DNA of 64,000 nucleotides from Anisodus tanguticus (taxonomy: Eukaryota > Streptophyta > Magnoliopsida > Solanales > Solanaceae). Both the position numbers and the translations under genes were made by a program. Location: positions 16,102,615-16,166,614 of the forward strand of contig CM067546.1 in NCBI GenBank assembly GCA_034509755.1, in the 5' to 3' direction. The notes beneath the pieces are model-generated. The model did not search any database. It was not told where the DNA came from and saw nothing but the letters and a program-made list of their open reading frames with translations. Shown here piece by piece: positions 45,500 to 57,425 of the stretch (position 1 is the first letter of the stretch; each line of letters starts with the position of its first letter).

Positions 45500-46738
45500 T
45501 ACTTTGGACCTGAAGAATACCATAGAATCTCCTCATACAAAACAACAAAAGAAGTGTGGGACATTTTACAATCCACACACGAAGGAACAGTCAGGTAAAG
45601 AAATCAAAAATCTCCATATCAAAAATGGTAGTATGAATTGTTTATGATTTATGAAGGGGAATGCATCCAGGGGATGTTCAACAGGTTCATTAGTATAACA
45701 AATGAATTTGACACTTTTGGTTTGGATATCCCTTAAGAAAAAATAATAGAAAAAACTACTTGATATTCAACATGATTCTTGGTAGGGAAAAGTTAACGCC
45801 ATCATGGAGGCCAAAGACCTAGATACAATGAACATGGAAGACATCATGGGATACTAAAAAACATATGAGATGAGGAAGCTCCATCCACATAAAATTACTC
45901 CATCAATCAAAGATGTAAACTTTGTCCTTGTGGCTACCCACATTAAGGATTTTAATGAAGAAAACATGACTATGCCCACCAAAAAATTCCAAAGGTTTAT
46001 AAGAAGAGGAGGATTCCAAAATTAGAGGAAGTTCCTCAAGATCAAGGAGGAGTGATAGAAGAAATCAAGATGGATGCGTCAGATGTGGAAGTATGGATTA
46101 CTTTATTAGAAACTGACCTGTAGAAAAGAAAGAAGAAAGGAGGATTGAGCCAGATGAGAGAAAGGAACATGTCCTTAAAAATAGGAAGGGCAATGGGAGA
46201 GAAGAGCAGATTGTAAAAAAATCCTTAGCTGCTATAGGAAATTCCTCAATCGATTATGAAAATGAGAGAGAAAACCTTAATAAGTCTCTAAGAGCTATAA
46301 TAGAATCTGACACAGAGGATACACTAGCTCTCATAGACAAAACAAGCTCAGACTCATACTCAGAAGATGTTAAGGTAACCATTGAAGACATAAATGATGA
46401 GATTCCCACCTACAGGAGAGAAAAAATAGAAAGTGTAATTCACATTGTCATTAGCGCCTTTGAAGATCGCCATTCTAAGAAAAAAAAGTTAGCAAACACA
46501 TACGCCATGCTTGAGACAGAGCTCAAAATTTATAAAAACACTAAAAGAACTTGGAAAGTATGAATTATTCTCTAAAGAACCGGGTTCTCGGCCTAATCAA
46601 AGAAAATTCTGAGCTTACTTATGAAAAGGAAAAATGTATGATGGTATTCACAGAAGACTCAAAATAGATTGCATAAAGAAAATGATAAGAATAAGTTACT
46701 CCGAGAGAGGTGAACCAAACCACAGAAGAGGGGTAAAT
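45500..46738 (+). pseudogene. RLC-4 gag, part 1
   Basis: Reading across frames gives TKEVWDILQSTHEGTV, KISISK-like, FMIYEGECIQGMFNRFISIT and NEFDTFGLDIP. This is the UBN2-type copia gag domain. A Lys/Glu-rich part with an RCVRCGSMDYFIRN knuckle remnant follows near 46078 (CX2C kept; His and final Cys changed). A long acidic open stretch to about 46560 (SSIDYENERENLNKSLRAII, EDTLALIDKTSSDSYSED) corresponds to the coiled, acidic gag tail seen in Sirevirus-type elements. The frame is then cut by the solo LTR at 46744. Confidence 0.75.
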
Positions 46739-46743
46739 GGATC
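46739..46743. repeat. TSD of solo LTR (GGATC)
   Basis: GGATC directly before TGTTACACC. It is identical to 49030-49034. Confidence 0.85.
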
Positions 46744-49029
46744 TGTTACACCCCGTACTTTCATGTAACGACGTGACATCATTAAATATCGAAGTTTCGA
46801 GAAGAGATATGACCGTACATAAGCATAATTAAGGTTTACAACATGGTTATGAAAGTAATAGAGTGTTTGGGGAGTTAAATGGATCGAAGGAACTGCGTCT
46901 TGATGAAAATAGGAAACTGGGCAACTTGACGGGACAAATAATAGACCGTCAAATACTTTGACTGATCATCACATACCTAGCCTGAGCCATCAATCTTATA
47001 AGAAGTTTGACAGGGATGATTGATGGACCATCGAGAGTTTGACGGTCCGTGGAGTGTACCATCAAAGTACGGTGGTGGAATTTTTTGTCGGGTTTAAAAG
47101 AGGGTTTTGCGATTGAAACATCATTTTCACCCAAAACCAAATTATAAAACTCTTTAAATCCTCTATAGCAATTCCATAACATTAAAGATCAATCCTAAGG
47201 TAAATCGCATAATATTAACGTGATTATCCCCGCGGTAATAGCAGAAATCATCATCTCCGTGGAGAGGCAATTTTGGAAACCCTAGAATTTAGGGCAACTT
47301 CTTGTTTCGTGAAGGTTTAGTTGCGTTGAGGTAAAATTCATATTCCTCTATATATATATATGTTATTAATTGATGATTTTAGATAAGCTGTGAAAGGATT
47401 TATGTAACCGAAACCCATAAAATTATGAAGTTAAGATAGGTTGAGTTGTGGGCTATTTTGGTTGGAATTGTAAGTTGATATTGAGTAGCATATTAATTGT
47501 TGGTATCGTAAACCTAAGAGGATATGTTTCATAGAATTGTGGAGTCAAATTACATAAATACCCTTTGTTTAACATGTCTAAGAATCCTTTGTCTTTTAAG
47601 GTTATCAAGAAGATGCCTAAAACAATTTTATTATTTGGTTATGGATTCGATATTGATATCAACCCTTTGTTTGTTATAAATAATCATTAGTAAGGAATAG
47701 AAGGTCTTATAGCATGAGGTATCGCTTCATGGAAAAGGTATGTAAGACTATTCCTTCCTTTAAAAGCATGAAATCCAAAGACCCATCATTTTCAAAAAGA
47801 AATGTAGAGAGCTCCACTCTATTGTCTATCAAAGTCCTATGTTAAGAAATGTTTATCGCTTATTCATACTCTTATGATCCTCGTTGTTGGTTACTGAATA
47901 TGTCGTAAGTCTTTGAATGGAAGTATTCCAAAGAGATAATCATCGAGTTGACTAAGATTCGTTTTAAGAGGTATGTCAAGAAGTCTATGAATTCAAAAAG
48001 GTCAAACGAGCCGTTATTATTTTTGTCCGTTGTTCATACCTCAATTTACATTGGTATTGACATGTTTTAATTGACATTGATATCATGTATACAATCATGA
48101 TTATACAGAGTATCGTGTTGCATATTCCACAAAAAATGGATTATACAGAGGCTCGGGTTGAACGTTCTAAATCATACACATCTATTGGATCATGTTGCAC
48201 ATTCCACAACATACACATATGTTTGATTGGGTTTCACATTTCACAACATACACATGTGATGGATTGGGTTGCGTGTTCCATATCACATATATGAACTAGA
48301 GTGAATATTACATTGCATATTCATACATATAATTAAGATTAAGGACATGTTAAACTTTGCAGTATCAGATAAGGATAGTTTATACAATAAAAGCATATCC
48401 AGCCAGGTGGTATTAAGTTTTTGAGTTTCATTATTCGCCCCATGTGGCCCCAGGTTGCTTATGCTTTCTTTTATAGCTAATCACTTCATATTGCTTATAC
48501 ATTTTTCATTACAACTTACAGATTCATATTTTTATTTATGAATTACATACTCAGAATAGTATTTTATACTGATGTCCCTTTTGTCGAGGGCACTGTGTGT
48601 TCATGTCGCATGTTTTGATTAAGACTTTGCTAGGCCACCGTAGTAGGAGCTGTCAAGTTCAGCCGTAGTAAGTAAGTTTCATCTTTCTGGAGCTTCTTGG
48701 TTATATATATGGATTATTTTGTAGAGTTATGTACAGTATGGGTAGGTCGGGGCCCTGTCCTAGCCATATGTCAGTTCAGTCACTCGTAGAAGCTCACAGA
48801 CTTGTTTTGGTATGTATAGTATAGGTGTATATCCTTGTCGGCTAAGTTATCTTTTATTTGTAAATAGGTGTTTTGGGTTAATCCCTCTTATCCAGAGTTA
48901 TTACTGTGATAAATCTCAGTACGACCTTATCGGCGGAGGTTCTACTTGTATAGAAGACTGGTCATTAGAGTGGTATGCTCGGCCAGCAAAGCACCGGGTG
49001 TTGGCACAACCCCTAGTTTGGGTGTGATA
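46744..49029 (+). repeat. Solo gypsy LTR inside copia gag
   Basis: A 2286-bp sequence begins TGTTACACCCCGTACTTTC and ends TTTGGGTGTGATA, flanked by the 5-bp repeat GGATC. The ends are inverted (TGTTACACC / GGTGTGATA; the last CA has become TA). No PBS, PPT or coding DNA is inside. This is the product of recombination between the two LTRs of a former full element. The same LTR start occurs on the minus strand at 62789. An AT-dinucleotide TATA-like run (TATATATATATATG) is near 47350. Confidence 0.85.
48099..48298 (+). repeat. Degenerate 37-49-bp tandem repeat in the solo LTR
   Basis: Units beginning GATTATACAG, GATTATACAG, GATCATG, GATTGGG, GATTGGG start at 48099, 48139, 48188, 48225 and 48262. 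Each carries GTTGCATATTCCACAACATACACAT-like sequence with changes. Confidence 0.6.
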
Positions 49030-49034
49030 GGATC
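49030..49034. repeat. TSD of solo LTR (GGATC)
   Basis: GGATC directly after GGTGTGATA. It pairs with 46739-46743. Confidence 0.85.
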
Positions 49035-49330
49035 TTAAATGGAGCAGGTCTTGAGAAGCTCTAAAGTCCTAAATGAAAACTACCGCAAGAATAGGTAGGG
49101 TTTAGGATTCGAAAGAATTAGCACTCGATATAATTCCTGATGCAAGTATGTTTTTGTCTCACATAATCATATGTGCAGTCATTGTGGGAATAATGGACAC
49201 TATAGGGATAAGAGCTCACACAATATTGCAGCAATATGAGGAACGTGCAGTATATTAGAAACAAGACATCTAGTCTTCCCAGACCAACTGCAAGAAGATG
49301 GTCTAGAATAAAAAGGCGTCGAATAAGCAG
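49035..49330 (+). pseudogene. RLC-4 gag, part 2 (zinc knuckle)
   Basis: Right after the solo LTR the reading pattern resumes: SSKVLNENYRKNR, GFERISTRYNS, CKYVFVSHNHMCSHCGNNGH and YRDKS. The order SSK-LN-GLGF-KYVG-CSHCG-x-GHYRD is standard for the region before the second knuckle in such gag-pol proteins. The knuckle CSHCGNNGHYRDKS keeps CX2CX4H, but the last Cys is Ser. The fit across the GGATC repeat confirms that the LTR landed inside this gene. Confidence 0.7.
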
Positions 49331-50332
49331 GAAACAAAACATATATGCAATTAATAGATGAAACAGCTAAAACAGAATATCCTAAGGATGAACTCACCAC
49401 AACATAACTTCCCTCAAATTGTCTATGACGAGAGAGTGTTTGGGACAGACACTAAGTGCAACAATATCTTACTTAGTCTTGTATTGTAACTGGTATACAC
49501 TCATGACATGAACAATTAAGCACTAACAACACATAAAGCGAGGAAACTTGTAAAAGAAACTGGTTCTTTTGACTATCAAGCATGCACATCCTTTCTAATT
49601 GAAAGTTGCATAAATATGTCTATGCTTCCAATCCATCCCAGTCAGCCATACAAGACCTTTGCAAAAACAAACAAACTTGAGTTTCTCAATACCAATACCC
49701 AAAGTTACAAACCCCATTCATTGTTTTAAAGTCCATATTTATTGATAAGTATACACCTCAACTTGCTTCAGAGGATCACTAATAGAATTCTCCAAAAATC
49801 AGACATGCTAAGAAACTGAAATATTTGTTACTATATAACACAACCAGTAACTAGTGGGAAGGATATAGTGAGAGTTTGAAAAAAAAAGGGGAGACATTGA
49901 ATATGTAGAAATATTGAAAGAGTTAGTGTCCATGGGGGAGAGGGTTTAATAAGAGGGAAGTTGTCATTCTGCAATGGAAAAATAAAAAAGGGGCTGGATC
50001 AAAATAAAATCAGTAGGTATGAGGGAACAATAAGATGAGGATGATTGAGACGGGGAAATAAATTTAAAAGGAGATACAAATGATGAACCTGGTCCTTTTT
50101 CCCTTCTAGTGTTTACCAAGCTCCAAATACCAACTTGAATTATATATTATTCGGGTCGTATGACTCAAAGTGGTGCAATAAAATATTTTTTTAAGGTTTT
50201 AGATAGTTTATGTTATTAGATCTCTTGTACATGTTAATGATAATGTAGCCCGAGTGTCCACGAGTTCGATATTGATCGAGTACACTAGATCCTGTTGAAA
50301 CATTACTTTTTGACGATGCCAAAAGGGGGAAG
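49331..50332 (+). other. RLC-4 3' internal region, no gene
   Basis: No ORF has family likeness here. From about 50070 the sequence resembles 52235-52530: AACCTGGTCCTTTTTCCC against AACCCGGTCCCTATCCCC, GGTCGTATGACT against GGATCTTATGACT, then GTAGCCCGAGTG. It is the 3' untranslated part before the PPT at 50321-50332. Confidence 0.55.
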
Positions 50333-51914
50333 ATTCAGTTCATATATTCATATAGATCATGTTCCAACATCAGATATACTAGTCATACACATTACTTGAC
50401 CACATACCACATAAAGTAGCACTCAGTGTAAAGGAATTGCTTCTTACTTATGAAAGAGATCAGTCTTATTAGAAGGAACTCAATAATGAGATATAAGATT
50501 GAACAAAAATAATAACGTTCTGAGCAAGAACATGGTCCTCACACAAATTAGTAGGACACATCATTTTACAGGTTCAATATAACCTAGCCGTCTAAGGGTT
50601 GCAAATAGAAAAAGGTTAGTCCCTGAGTTAGATTAAGCAGACCATAAAAACTTACTTAGTATTGCAGGTGAACTACTGCGATCTTACATAGTGTAGTGAG
50701 CCTTAGTCTATCAACATGAAGTTCTAGTGTTAGAACAACATGGAGCTGGTTCTAAGGGAGGAAATTGCCAACATAAAAGCATAACCCAAGGGGGAAGAAT
50801 TTATCAACATCTTAAGACGATTAAAGGAAGTTGATCAAAGTAACCTTGAATATATAGGAAGCTACAATGTCTTTGTCAGCATCAAAAAGGGATAAATTGT
50901 TGAGTAGTTGCTGGCTCAATACAAATGAGTTTATATTTATTTTTAAATGATTTGACAAATAATGTACCCAATGACAATCAAGGGAGATATAAGGAAGGAA
51001 TTGAAGAATCAGATATTCAAACATATCTCCAAAGGATTCAGTGCAACATTAATATAAACCAAGAAACTGCTCAAAGTAACTTAACCTTACTGTCATGCAA
51101 TATTGGAGACTGGAAACTTATTTTATCCAAACTAGGATTAAACAAAATATTGATTGATTCCTATTTAATGAAAGTTTGGATTGCAACTTATGGTGATATT
51201 TTCATAAAGTACCATAAGTCGATAAACATGTAATTAGCATTGATGTAGGAGAACATAACTGACACATAAAAGTAAATAAAAATGATCTAAGTTAACAAGG
51301 TTTGGTTTTCGGGTTGAAATAATTAAACCAAAACATTGTTTGATTCAACATTCAAGGGAGGCAACTTCTATATATATACAGCATGAACAAGCTTTAGAGC
51401 TTAATCATAACAAAAATCCCAACATTCCAATGAGAGGAAAATTGAGTGCAGTCAACACTTTGTCTTAAGAGATCCAACTACAAGTCGACAAAGAATCATA
51501 GCATATCAAGATTTATTATTAAGTTTTTTAGTTGTCTTAGTTAGGTTCTGTTGTGATTCTATCCATTTACCTTTGTGATTATTGTGTGATAGGTGTTCCG
51601 TTAGTTATCTGTATGGAATATCATGACTGGGTAGAAGTCTTCAGATATCTATTGTATAAGTGGGTAGAGGCAGAATGTTATCGAAATGTGTCCTTTAGGT
51701 ATTACAAGCAAGATTGTAAAACTTTGTACGACTCTTGATAGTGAAGTTGTGAAAAGTAGTATAAGAGATAGATCATGGTTTTTTACTCATTTGACCAAGG
51801 AATTTTCTACGTGAAAATTCTTCTGTTGATTACTTATTTCTGCTACATTACCCTCTTGCATAGTTTGTCTAAGAACCTTATTCTTAAAGTGCAAAAACGT
51901 AGCCGGTTCTAACA
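50333..51914 (+). repeat. RLC-4 LTR A
   Basis: It follows the PPT AAAAGGGGGAAG and is similar throughout to LTR B. Shared landmarks are GAGCTGGTTCTAAGGGAGGA near 50744, a TATATATATACAG promoter-like run near 51370, the GTTAGGTTCTGTTGTGATTC block near 51538, and GGTTCTAACA at the end. The exact TG start was not resolved. Confidence 0.65.
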
Positions 51915-52530
51915 AAAAATAAGTGGAAGATGTTGATCATGGATAAATATTGGAGGATTTAATGACAAGGAGATTTGATGTTGTTAAGTAAATTGTTTCC
52001 TTAGTTGTTGATGACTAAAGGGATTTGCAAGAGAGAAGTTCTCAATCAAGAATGTGATGAAACAAGTCTGAATCCAACTAAAGTCAGTAAGTATAAACAA
52101 AGAAGCATATATGGATGGTTGTGAGAGGTAACACGTGATTTAAAAGGTCAAAATTACACAGTAGAAGAGGATAATTGAACTCACCTTAAAATAATCTATG
52201 AGGACTTACATAAGCCAATTGAGCTAAAATAGGGAACCCGGTCCCTATCCCCTCCCAGTCAAAACCAAGCCTAAATTCTACCAAATACAAACTTGATTTC
52301 CATATCTATTCTTTGCAATATTAGAATGATGTGTAACAATCCTTTAGTTTGGATCTTATGACTTAATTTGGTCCATGAAAAAATTCCTCCTAAGGTTTAA
52401 CTTGACAAATTCGTTAAAGCTCATGTATTATGTCATGCTAGTGTAGCCCGAGTGGCCATGAGTTTGATATTGATAAATGCACTTGTTCTTGTTAATGAAC
52501 TTAGTTTTTGATGATATCGAAAGGGGGAAG
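51915..52530 (+). other. Short RLC-4 internal segment between LTRs
   Basis: Non-coding. Its second half matches the 3' untranslated part before LTR A and it ends in the PPT AAAGGGGGAAG (52520-52530). An LTR plus a very short interior plus another LTR indicates an internally deleted second copy or unequal recombination. Confidence 0.6.
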
Positions 52531-54242
52531 ATTCAGTTCATATGCATAGAATTCATATGAACATCAAATATATCAGGCATAGAGATTACATGTGAGAAGA
52601 TGAAAAGTTGCACTACACATATATCCAGTTGACACTTAGAAGGATTTGTAAAGGAACTGGTTCCTATTTATTAGAGAACCCAGTCCTATTTAGAAAACAC
52701 TATAGAGTGGAGACATAATGAGGGAGGGGAAGTTAGCTTGAGGAAAATAATTAAAGAACCTGGTCCTTGTGCTTATCACTAAAGAAATGTTTTTGAAAAT
52801 GTTATACAGGAGAATGTTCATTGAGGATATATAATGGACAACATCAGGTTCTACAAACATAGATGCCTATAGGATTGAAAAGAGTGGAAGGTAAGTCCCT
52901 AAGCAAGATTGAGTAGGCCTACAAAACTTTCTTAGTCAAGCAACCTAGCATAAAAAAATGTTACAATGAATTTAATGTTAAGTCCTAGATGCCAACTTGA
53001 TCAGCTTACAAACCTCACTGAACTCAATGGTACTACTGCAACCTTACAATCCTTGTATTGTGAGCCTTCGTTGTATTATCATAAAGCTAGAACGTTGAAC
53101 AACATTAGAGTTGGTTCTAAGGGGGAAAGATTGACAACATAGGATCTAAGCCAAAGGGGGAAGATGTGATCAAGAACTACAGAAGAATGGAAAAGTTCAT
53201 CAAGGGCATATGAAGTTGTTATGTGTTTTACATCACCAAATGGGAAAATCGTTGAGATGTTGTTGCTTCAATAATAGTGCTAAGCTTAAAATAATATTTT
53301 GATAATTGACAAAATATGTATCCAAAGACAATCATGTACAAGGAACATTGAAGAATCAAAAGTCCAAACAGATCTCCGAAGAAAATAGTGAAACAATCAC
53401 AACAAAAGTGGAATCGCTCAAAGGAACTAGTATTTAGAAGGAACAATGGAGACTGCTGAAGAAAGCAATTTCATTCCAATTGGGAGAATTAGAAGTATTG
53501 ACTTGTTCCAATTTGAATAAAGGTTAGATTTCAAGATATGGGAATATTACCATAGGTTGAAAACAATAATTAATGTTGGAGTAGGAGAAGGAAAAGCTAT
53601 ATGCACAGATAAGGAAATAAGGAAATTATTGTCAAATAAGGATTGGTTTTCACATACTTTATAAAGCTAATACTTGAATAGATTCAGACAAGAATAAGGT
53701 GACAACAAATCCTATATAAACAACACATGGAGAAGATTTGGAGCTTAACCACATCCAAGAGAGACATCTAGAATAAGACAGAGTCAACACTAGAGTCTCT
53801 CTCGAGAAAACTAGGGAATCAACAAAGAATATGTTCCTATAAAAATATATCTTTCACTTCTTGAGTTGTAATAGTTAGGTTCTTGGTGTGATTCCACTTA
53901 TATACTTTCTTAGTTGGTTTTAGTAGGTGTGTTGTTTTTTAAGGACTTCTTAGACTAGGTAGATTAATTAAAGAGTTGAGTTATGTGGGTAGAGACTAGA
54001 CTGTAGGGAACAATTACATATGTTTTACAAGGGAATTTGTAAACCTTAAATTTTTGAGCTCTAGTTTAGTGGTAGTTAGGAAAAATTCCTACAGTGGTAG
54101 GTCGTGCTTTTCCTCCCTTGAGCAAGGAGTGTTTTCACGATAAAATGCTTGTGCTGATTTAATTATTTGGAACATTACCTTCTTGCGTTAGCTCAACAAA
54201 CATGTTTTTCTTTGAGTTCTATAATCATAGCCCGGATTAACA
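52531..54242 (+). repeat. RLC-4 LTR B
   Basis: Diverged from LTR A but collinear: GAGTTGGTTCTAAGGGGGAA near 53106, CCTATATAAACAACAC near 53714, GTTAGGTTCTTGGTGTGATT near 53877, and the end CCCGGATTAACA near 54242. Repeated words of the type GAACCTGGTCC and GGAACTGGTTCC occur in both LTRs and in the flanking untranslated segments. Confidence 0.65.
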
Positions 54243-54562
54243 ATAATTTTAGTCAAATTTTCATTGTATTGTTTCACATGTTTATGGTAGATGATGCAAA
54301 TGTTGAAAATTGCCGAAAGTTTTCTTTTACATATTTGAGACAATATTCATGCTAATCATCTCTTGAACAACAATGAGGACTTTCTTGTCTCTATTCTCTC
54401 ATTTAATTTAGTGGTGCAATACTCCATTAATCCATTTTCTACCATTCTCCCTAAATTTGTTTACTATTGTGGTATTCGTTTTGATACATTGGTTGACATT
54501 TTAGTGAATATTTAGATATGGATATATACATGGTGGAGCCTGAGTAGCCCGAGTGTACCACC
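54243..54562 (+). other. Third RLC-4 internal segment, truncated
   Basis: Non-coding. The word GTAGCCCGAGTG recurs at 54549, as it does at 50247 and 52443 shortly before each LTR. This suggests a further repeat unit cut off by the next LTR. Confidence 0.4.
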
Positions 54563-56597
54563 TGTCAATCATATCCTATATACGTAACCATCTAGGCTGA
54601 CAAGGCCTCATAATCAACAATATAACAAAAGTCTAAATGGGACAACATGTAATATAAAATAGCTAACCAACAAACATATATGTATAATAGGGCCGACAAG
54701 GCCCTAATAATAGTAACAATACCTAAACATAAGGCCCAAACGGATGAACAAACAACTAAATAGTAACCATCATTCTGCAAGCCTCTATGATTACAATCGA
54801 ATGTCATCAAGTTGGGACAGGACCCCGAAATAACCAAAATAACTATTAACTATATATATAAGCAGCGTATCCTACCACTCTCTATATAGCCACTTCGAAA
54901 GAAGAAGAGTGCGGCGACCAACTGCGGAGCTGCAACCTACTATTGAGGTGCGTCTAGTAGTCTACCTGCACCTTTGCGGGTATGAAACAAAATGGCCCAG
55001 AAATGGGGATGTTAGTATGAAATAATGTACTAAATACGTAGGGAATAATCAACTGTAAATAAGGAAATAATAAGTTAAGGGAATCAATAGATACCACTTG
55101 GAACTCATAAGTGTCACAATGGACCAAACTGCATAAATATATGATATAATCACGTATATAACGTCGTAGGCCTCTGTGGGCAATGTCTTGTACATAGTAT
55201 ATCATGTATATAATGTCGTAGGCCTATGTGGGAAATATCATATATGTATAGCTGCGTATATAATTCAATAGGCCTCTAAGGGAAATGTAACTACATAATA
55301 CCTACACATAATGACCATTTGAAGAATATGACATACTCATCGATCTCATCGGGGTGACGTAAGGTCATTACATCCCCAAATACCCTTATACGGTGTACAT
55401 ATTTCCTTTAATTGCAAATATGAACCAATAAGATGGTAAACATTTACTATCTTTACCTTTTTTTGAATGACATCAATTGACATTTTCTTATAAATAGGAA
55501 GGAAAGAGTGTCGAGAGTAAAACATTATTCCGATGAGCAATAGGTAGGGTACAGCAATCAATCAACAAAATAGAACATAAGTGTTCTCTTAGCGATTAGG
55601 AATCGAATCCTTATTGGGCAACATTTTGTAGTTGTAGTCAAATTGTCAATCATGCCAAAAGAGAAGAAAGTAAACCCTACATACCTTATCATTGACAAAT
55701 GTTACTCCTATTCCATCTTGTGTGCTCTACAATCATCAACCTATGTAATAAGGACAAGTCGGATCAAACTCAAGTCGACGGTTTCACGATTACTTCATTA
55801 CGACATTCTATCGAACACCTAATGTTCACAACCTCCATAAGTTATATTCATGGAAATTCAAGCTATGTTCATGCCTTCTTCAATAATCAGAACAATACCA
55901 AGATCAGAATTTCCATTTTCTAAAATATCTAGCCTCAACAATCTGAAGAATTCCAATCAATACAACTCGCTCTTAACATGTCTCTATCTTTAGAGATTTA
56001 ACTCAATTATCATGTTCTATGCTCACCAATTGATCTATCTAGTCTAAGAGAAGATTAAGAACACTTAGGAGTTGCAAAACTTACCTTTAATCAGCCAAGG
56101 ATTCCTCCATACAAAGCTTCCTTCTGACACTAAGTATTTCCAATTCAATCCAACCAACTAGGTGATGTCTTTGAGATGATATAGTCTTCCTAATAGTTAA
56201 TTAACTTCATAAGCTTAAGGGAATGATATTAGATGATATTTAAACCCCTGGAGAGTGTTTGAGGTCTTTTAGGATGAGTGAGGGTTGAAAATGAAATAAA
56301 ATAAATGAAGGTTCGAGATTGACATATAAATAGACAACCCGTCATCTCCATTATGCGGGAGGATCCGCGCCGCAGATCACCATTTGCGGCCGCATTTCCC
56401 ACCACATATGGTGGCAGGAAGGTGCAAAAATAATTTTCGTGATCTACGGTCTGATTCGCGAAGATTAGGTTCCGCGATGCGAAACACTTAGCTTATCGTC
56501 CTATCGTTGTCAAACATCATCGAGTTATGGTTCCTTAAATTCTATTGACTTCCAACCTTCCGTAACACTTTCTTAACATTATTACATGTCATACGAG
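54563..56597 (-). repeat. Gypsy LTR sequence, composite and truncated
   Basis: 54563-55420 resembles the minus-strand LTR at 8500-9250 (shared block TTAGTAYGAAA.AATGTACT at about 55012-55033 and GGCCGACAAGG words). 55815-56597 is instead close to 61960-62720, including the GC-rich CGCCGCAGATCACCATTT and TTCCGCGATGCGAAAC blocks. The LTR start is missing, because the sequence joins the zinc-finger pseudogene at 56598. Small ORFs inside are not supported. Confidence 0.6.
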
Positions 56598-57235
56598 TAA
56601 GCTGAGGTTGAATTTCAATTATGATGAATCAGATCTATCTAAAATAGGAAAATCTAACTCATTTATATGTTGTCTTGTAAACTCATGAGCGGGTTAATTT
56701 TGGTTAATAACTATTGAATTTGAACCTTGAACATTGGTCCTTCTTGTGGATTGAAGATTTGTTTCGGTTGGTTAGCCTGCACACCCCTGCCATGATTATT
56801 ACCTCTAAATGAGGTAGGATGATATAATGGTGGTAATGGTGGTGGTGGTGGTAGCTGTTGGTTTAGAAGTACACCTCTTCCATTGTCGCTACCTATTAGA
56901 GAGCAGACGAGATATGAGGGAGGTGATGGTGGCAGTGGTGGTGGTAGTTGTTGGTTTTCATTATCACAATTGTTACATGTAAGCGATGGGGGATGAAATA
57001 GCGGTTGTAGTGGTGATGATTGTAACTTAGCTCTTTTATTTCTCATGGTTCTTACATGTTGCATCGATTCTGAAGGTCTTGGTAATGGTACATTTTGTCT
57101 GCTTGAACCTTCTACAGTGTATGTCTCTTCTTCTTGGTCTATTGGATGAGATTGAAAATGATGCATGAAGTTTTGGAAGTCACGAACAATTTGGTCACAT
57201 ATAGGGCACTGGAGCAGCCACAGAGGCGTCGATAT
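56598..57235 (-). pseudogene. C2H2 zinc-finger protein, dead duplicate
   Basis: A second copy of the gene at 63150-63827. The finger (CPICDQIVRDFQNFMHHFQS, then H) and the Pro-rich repeats are kept. Three changes kill it. The Met codons at positions 1, 3 and 5 of the intact copy read ATA, ACG and CTG here. A 1-base deletion near 56748 shifts the frame so that translation stops at 56711. In the original frame a TAA also follows INQN. Finally, the similarity ends at 56597, where LTR sequence begins, so about the last 25 residues including the EAR-type motif are gone. The apparent ATG at 57268 lies in the likely 5' intron. Confidence 0.85.
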
Positions 57236-57425
57236 TCTGAATGAACAAAATAGAAAAGAAAACGTCAATGTTAATATTATTCATCAAACACATAAAAAGA
57301 ATTACCTAAAAAGAGGTCGAGTTCACCTATATGATTTTTTAGAACAAGCAGATGAGACTGAATTATGCAAGTCAATTCTGCAGGCTGTAGAAGAATTTAT
57401 AGGACAGTGCACCCCACATTTTGGC
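57236..57425 (-). other. Upstream leader of the dead C2H2 copy, probable 5' intron
   Basis: Minus strand: GGTAATTCTTTTTATGTG near 57290-57307 looks like a donor, and the pyrimidine-rich TTTTCTTTTCTATTTTGTTC followed by ATTCAG at 57237 looks like an acceptor, giving an intron of about 70 bases. The same layout stands before the intact copy. Stops just upstream suggest that the first exon is untranslated. Confidence 0.5.

Larger units (their letters stand above)
45416..54560 (+). mobile_element. RLC-4: Sirevirus-like copia remnant, pol deleted
   Basis: Layout on the plus strand: LTR fragment (45416-45490), gag (45500-46738 and 49035-49330, split by a solo gypsy LTR), an internal 3' region, LTR A (50333-51914), a second short internal region, LTR B (52531-54242), and part of a third internal region. 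Protease, integrase and RT are not found. Purine runs AAAAGGGGGAAG precede both LTRs. The Sirevirus-like call rests on gag type, long LTRs and G-rich PPT, and is tentative. Confidence 0.65.
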
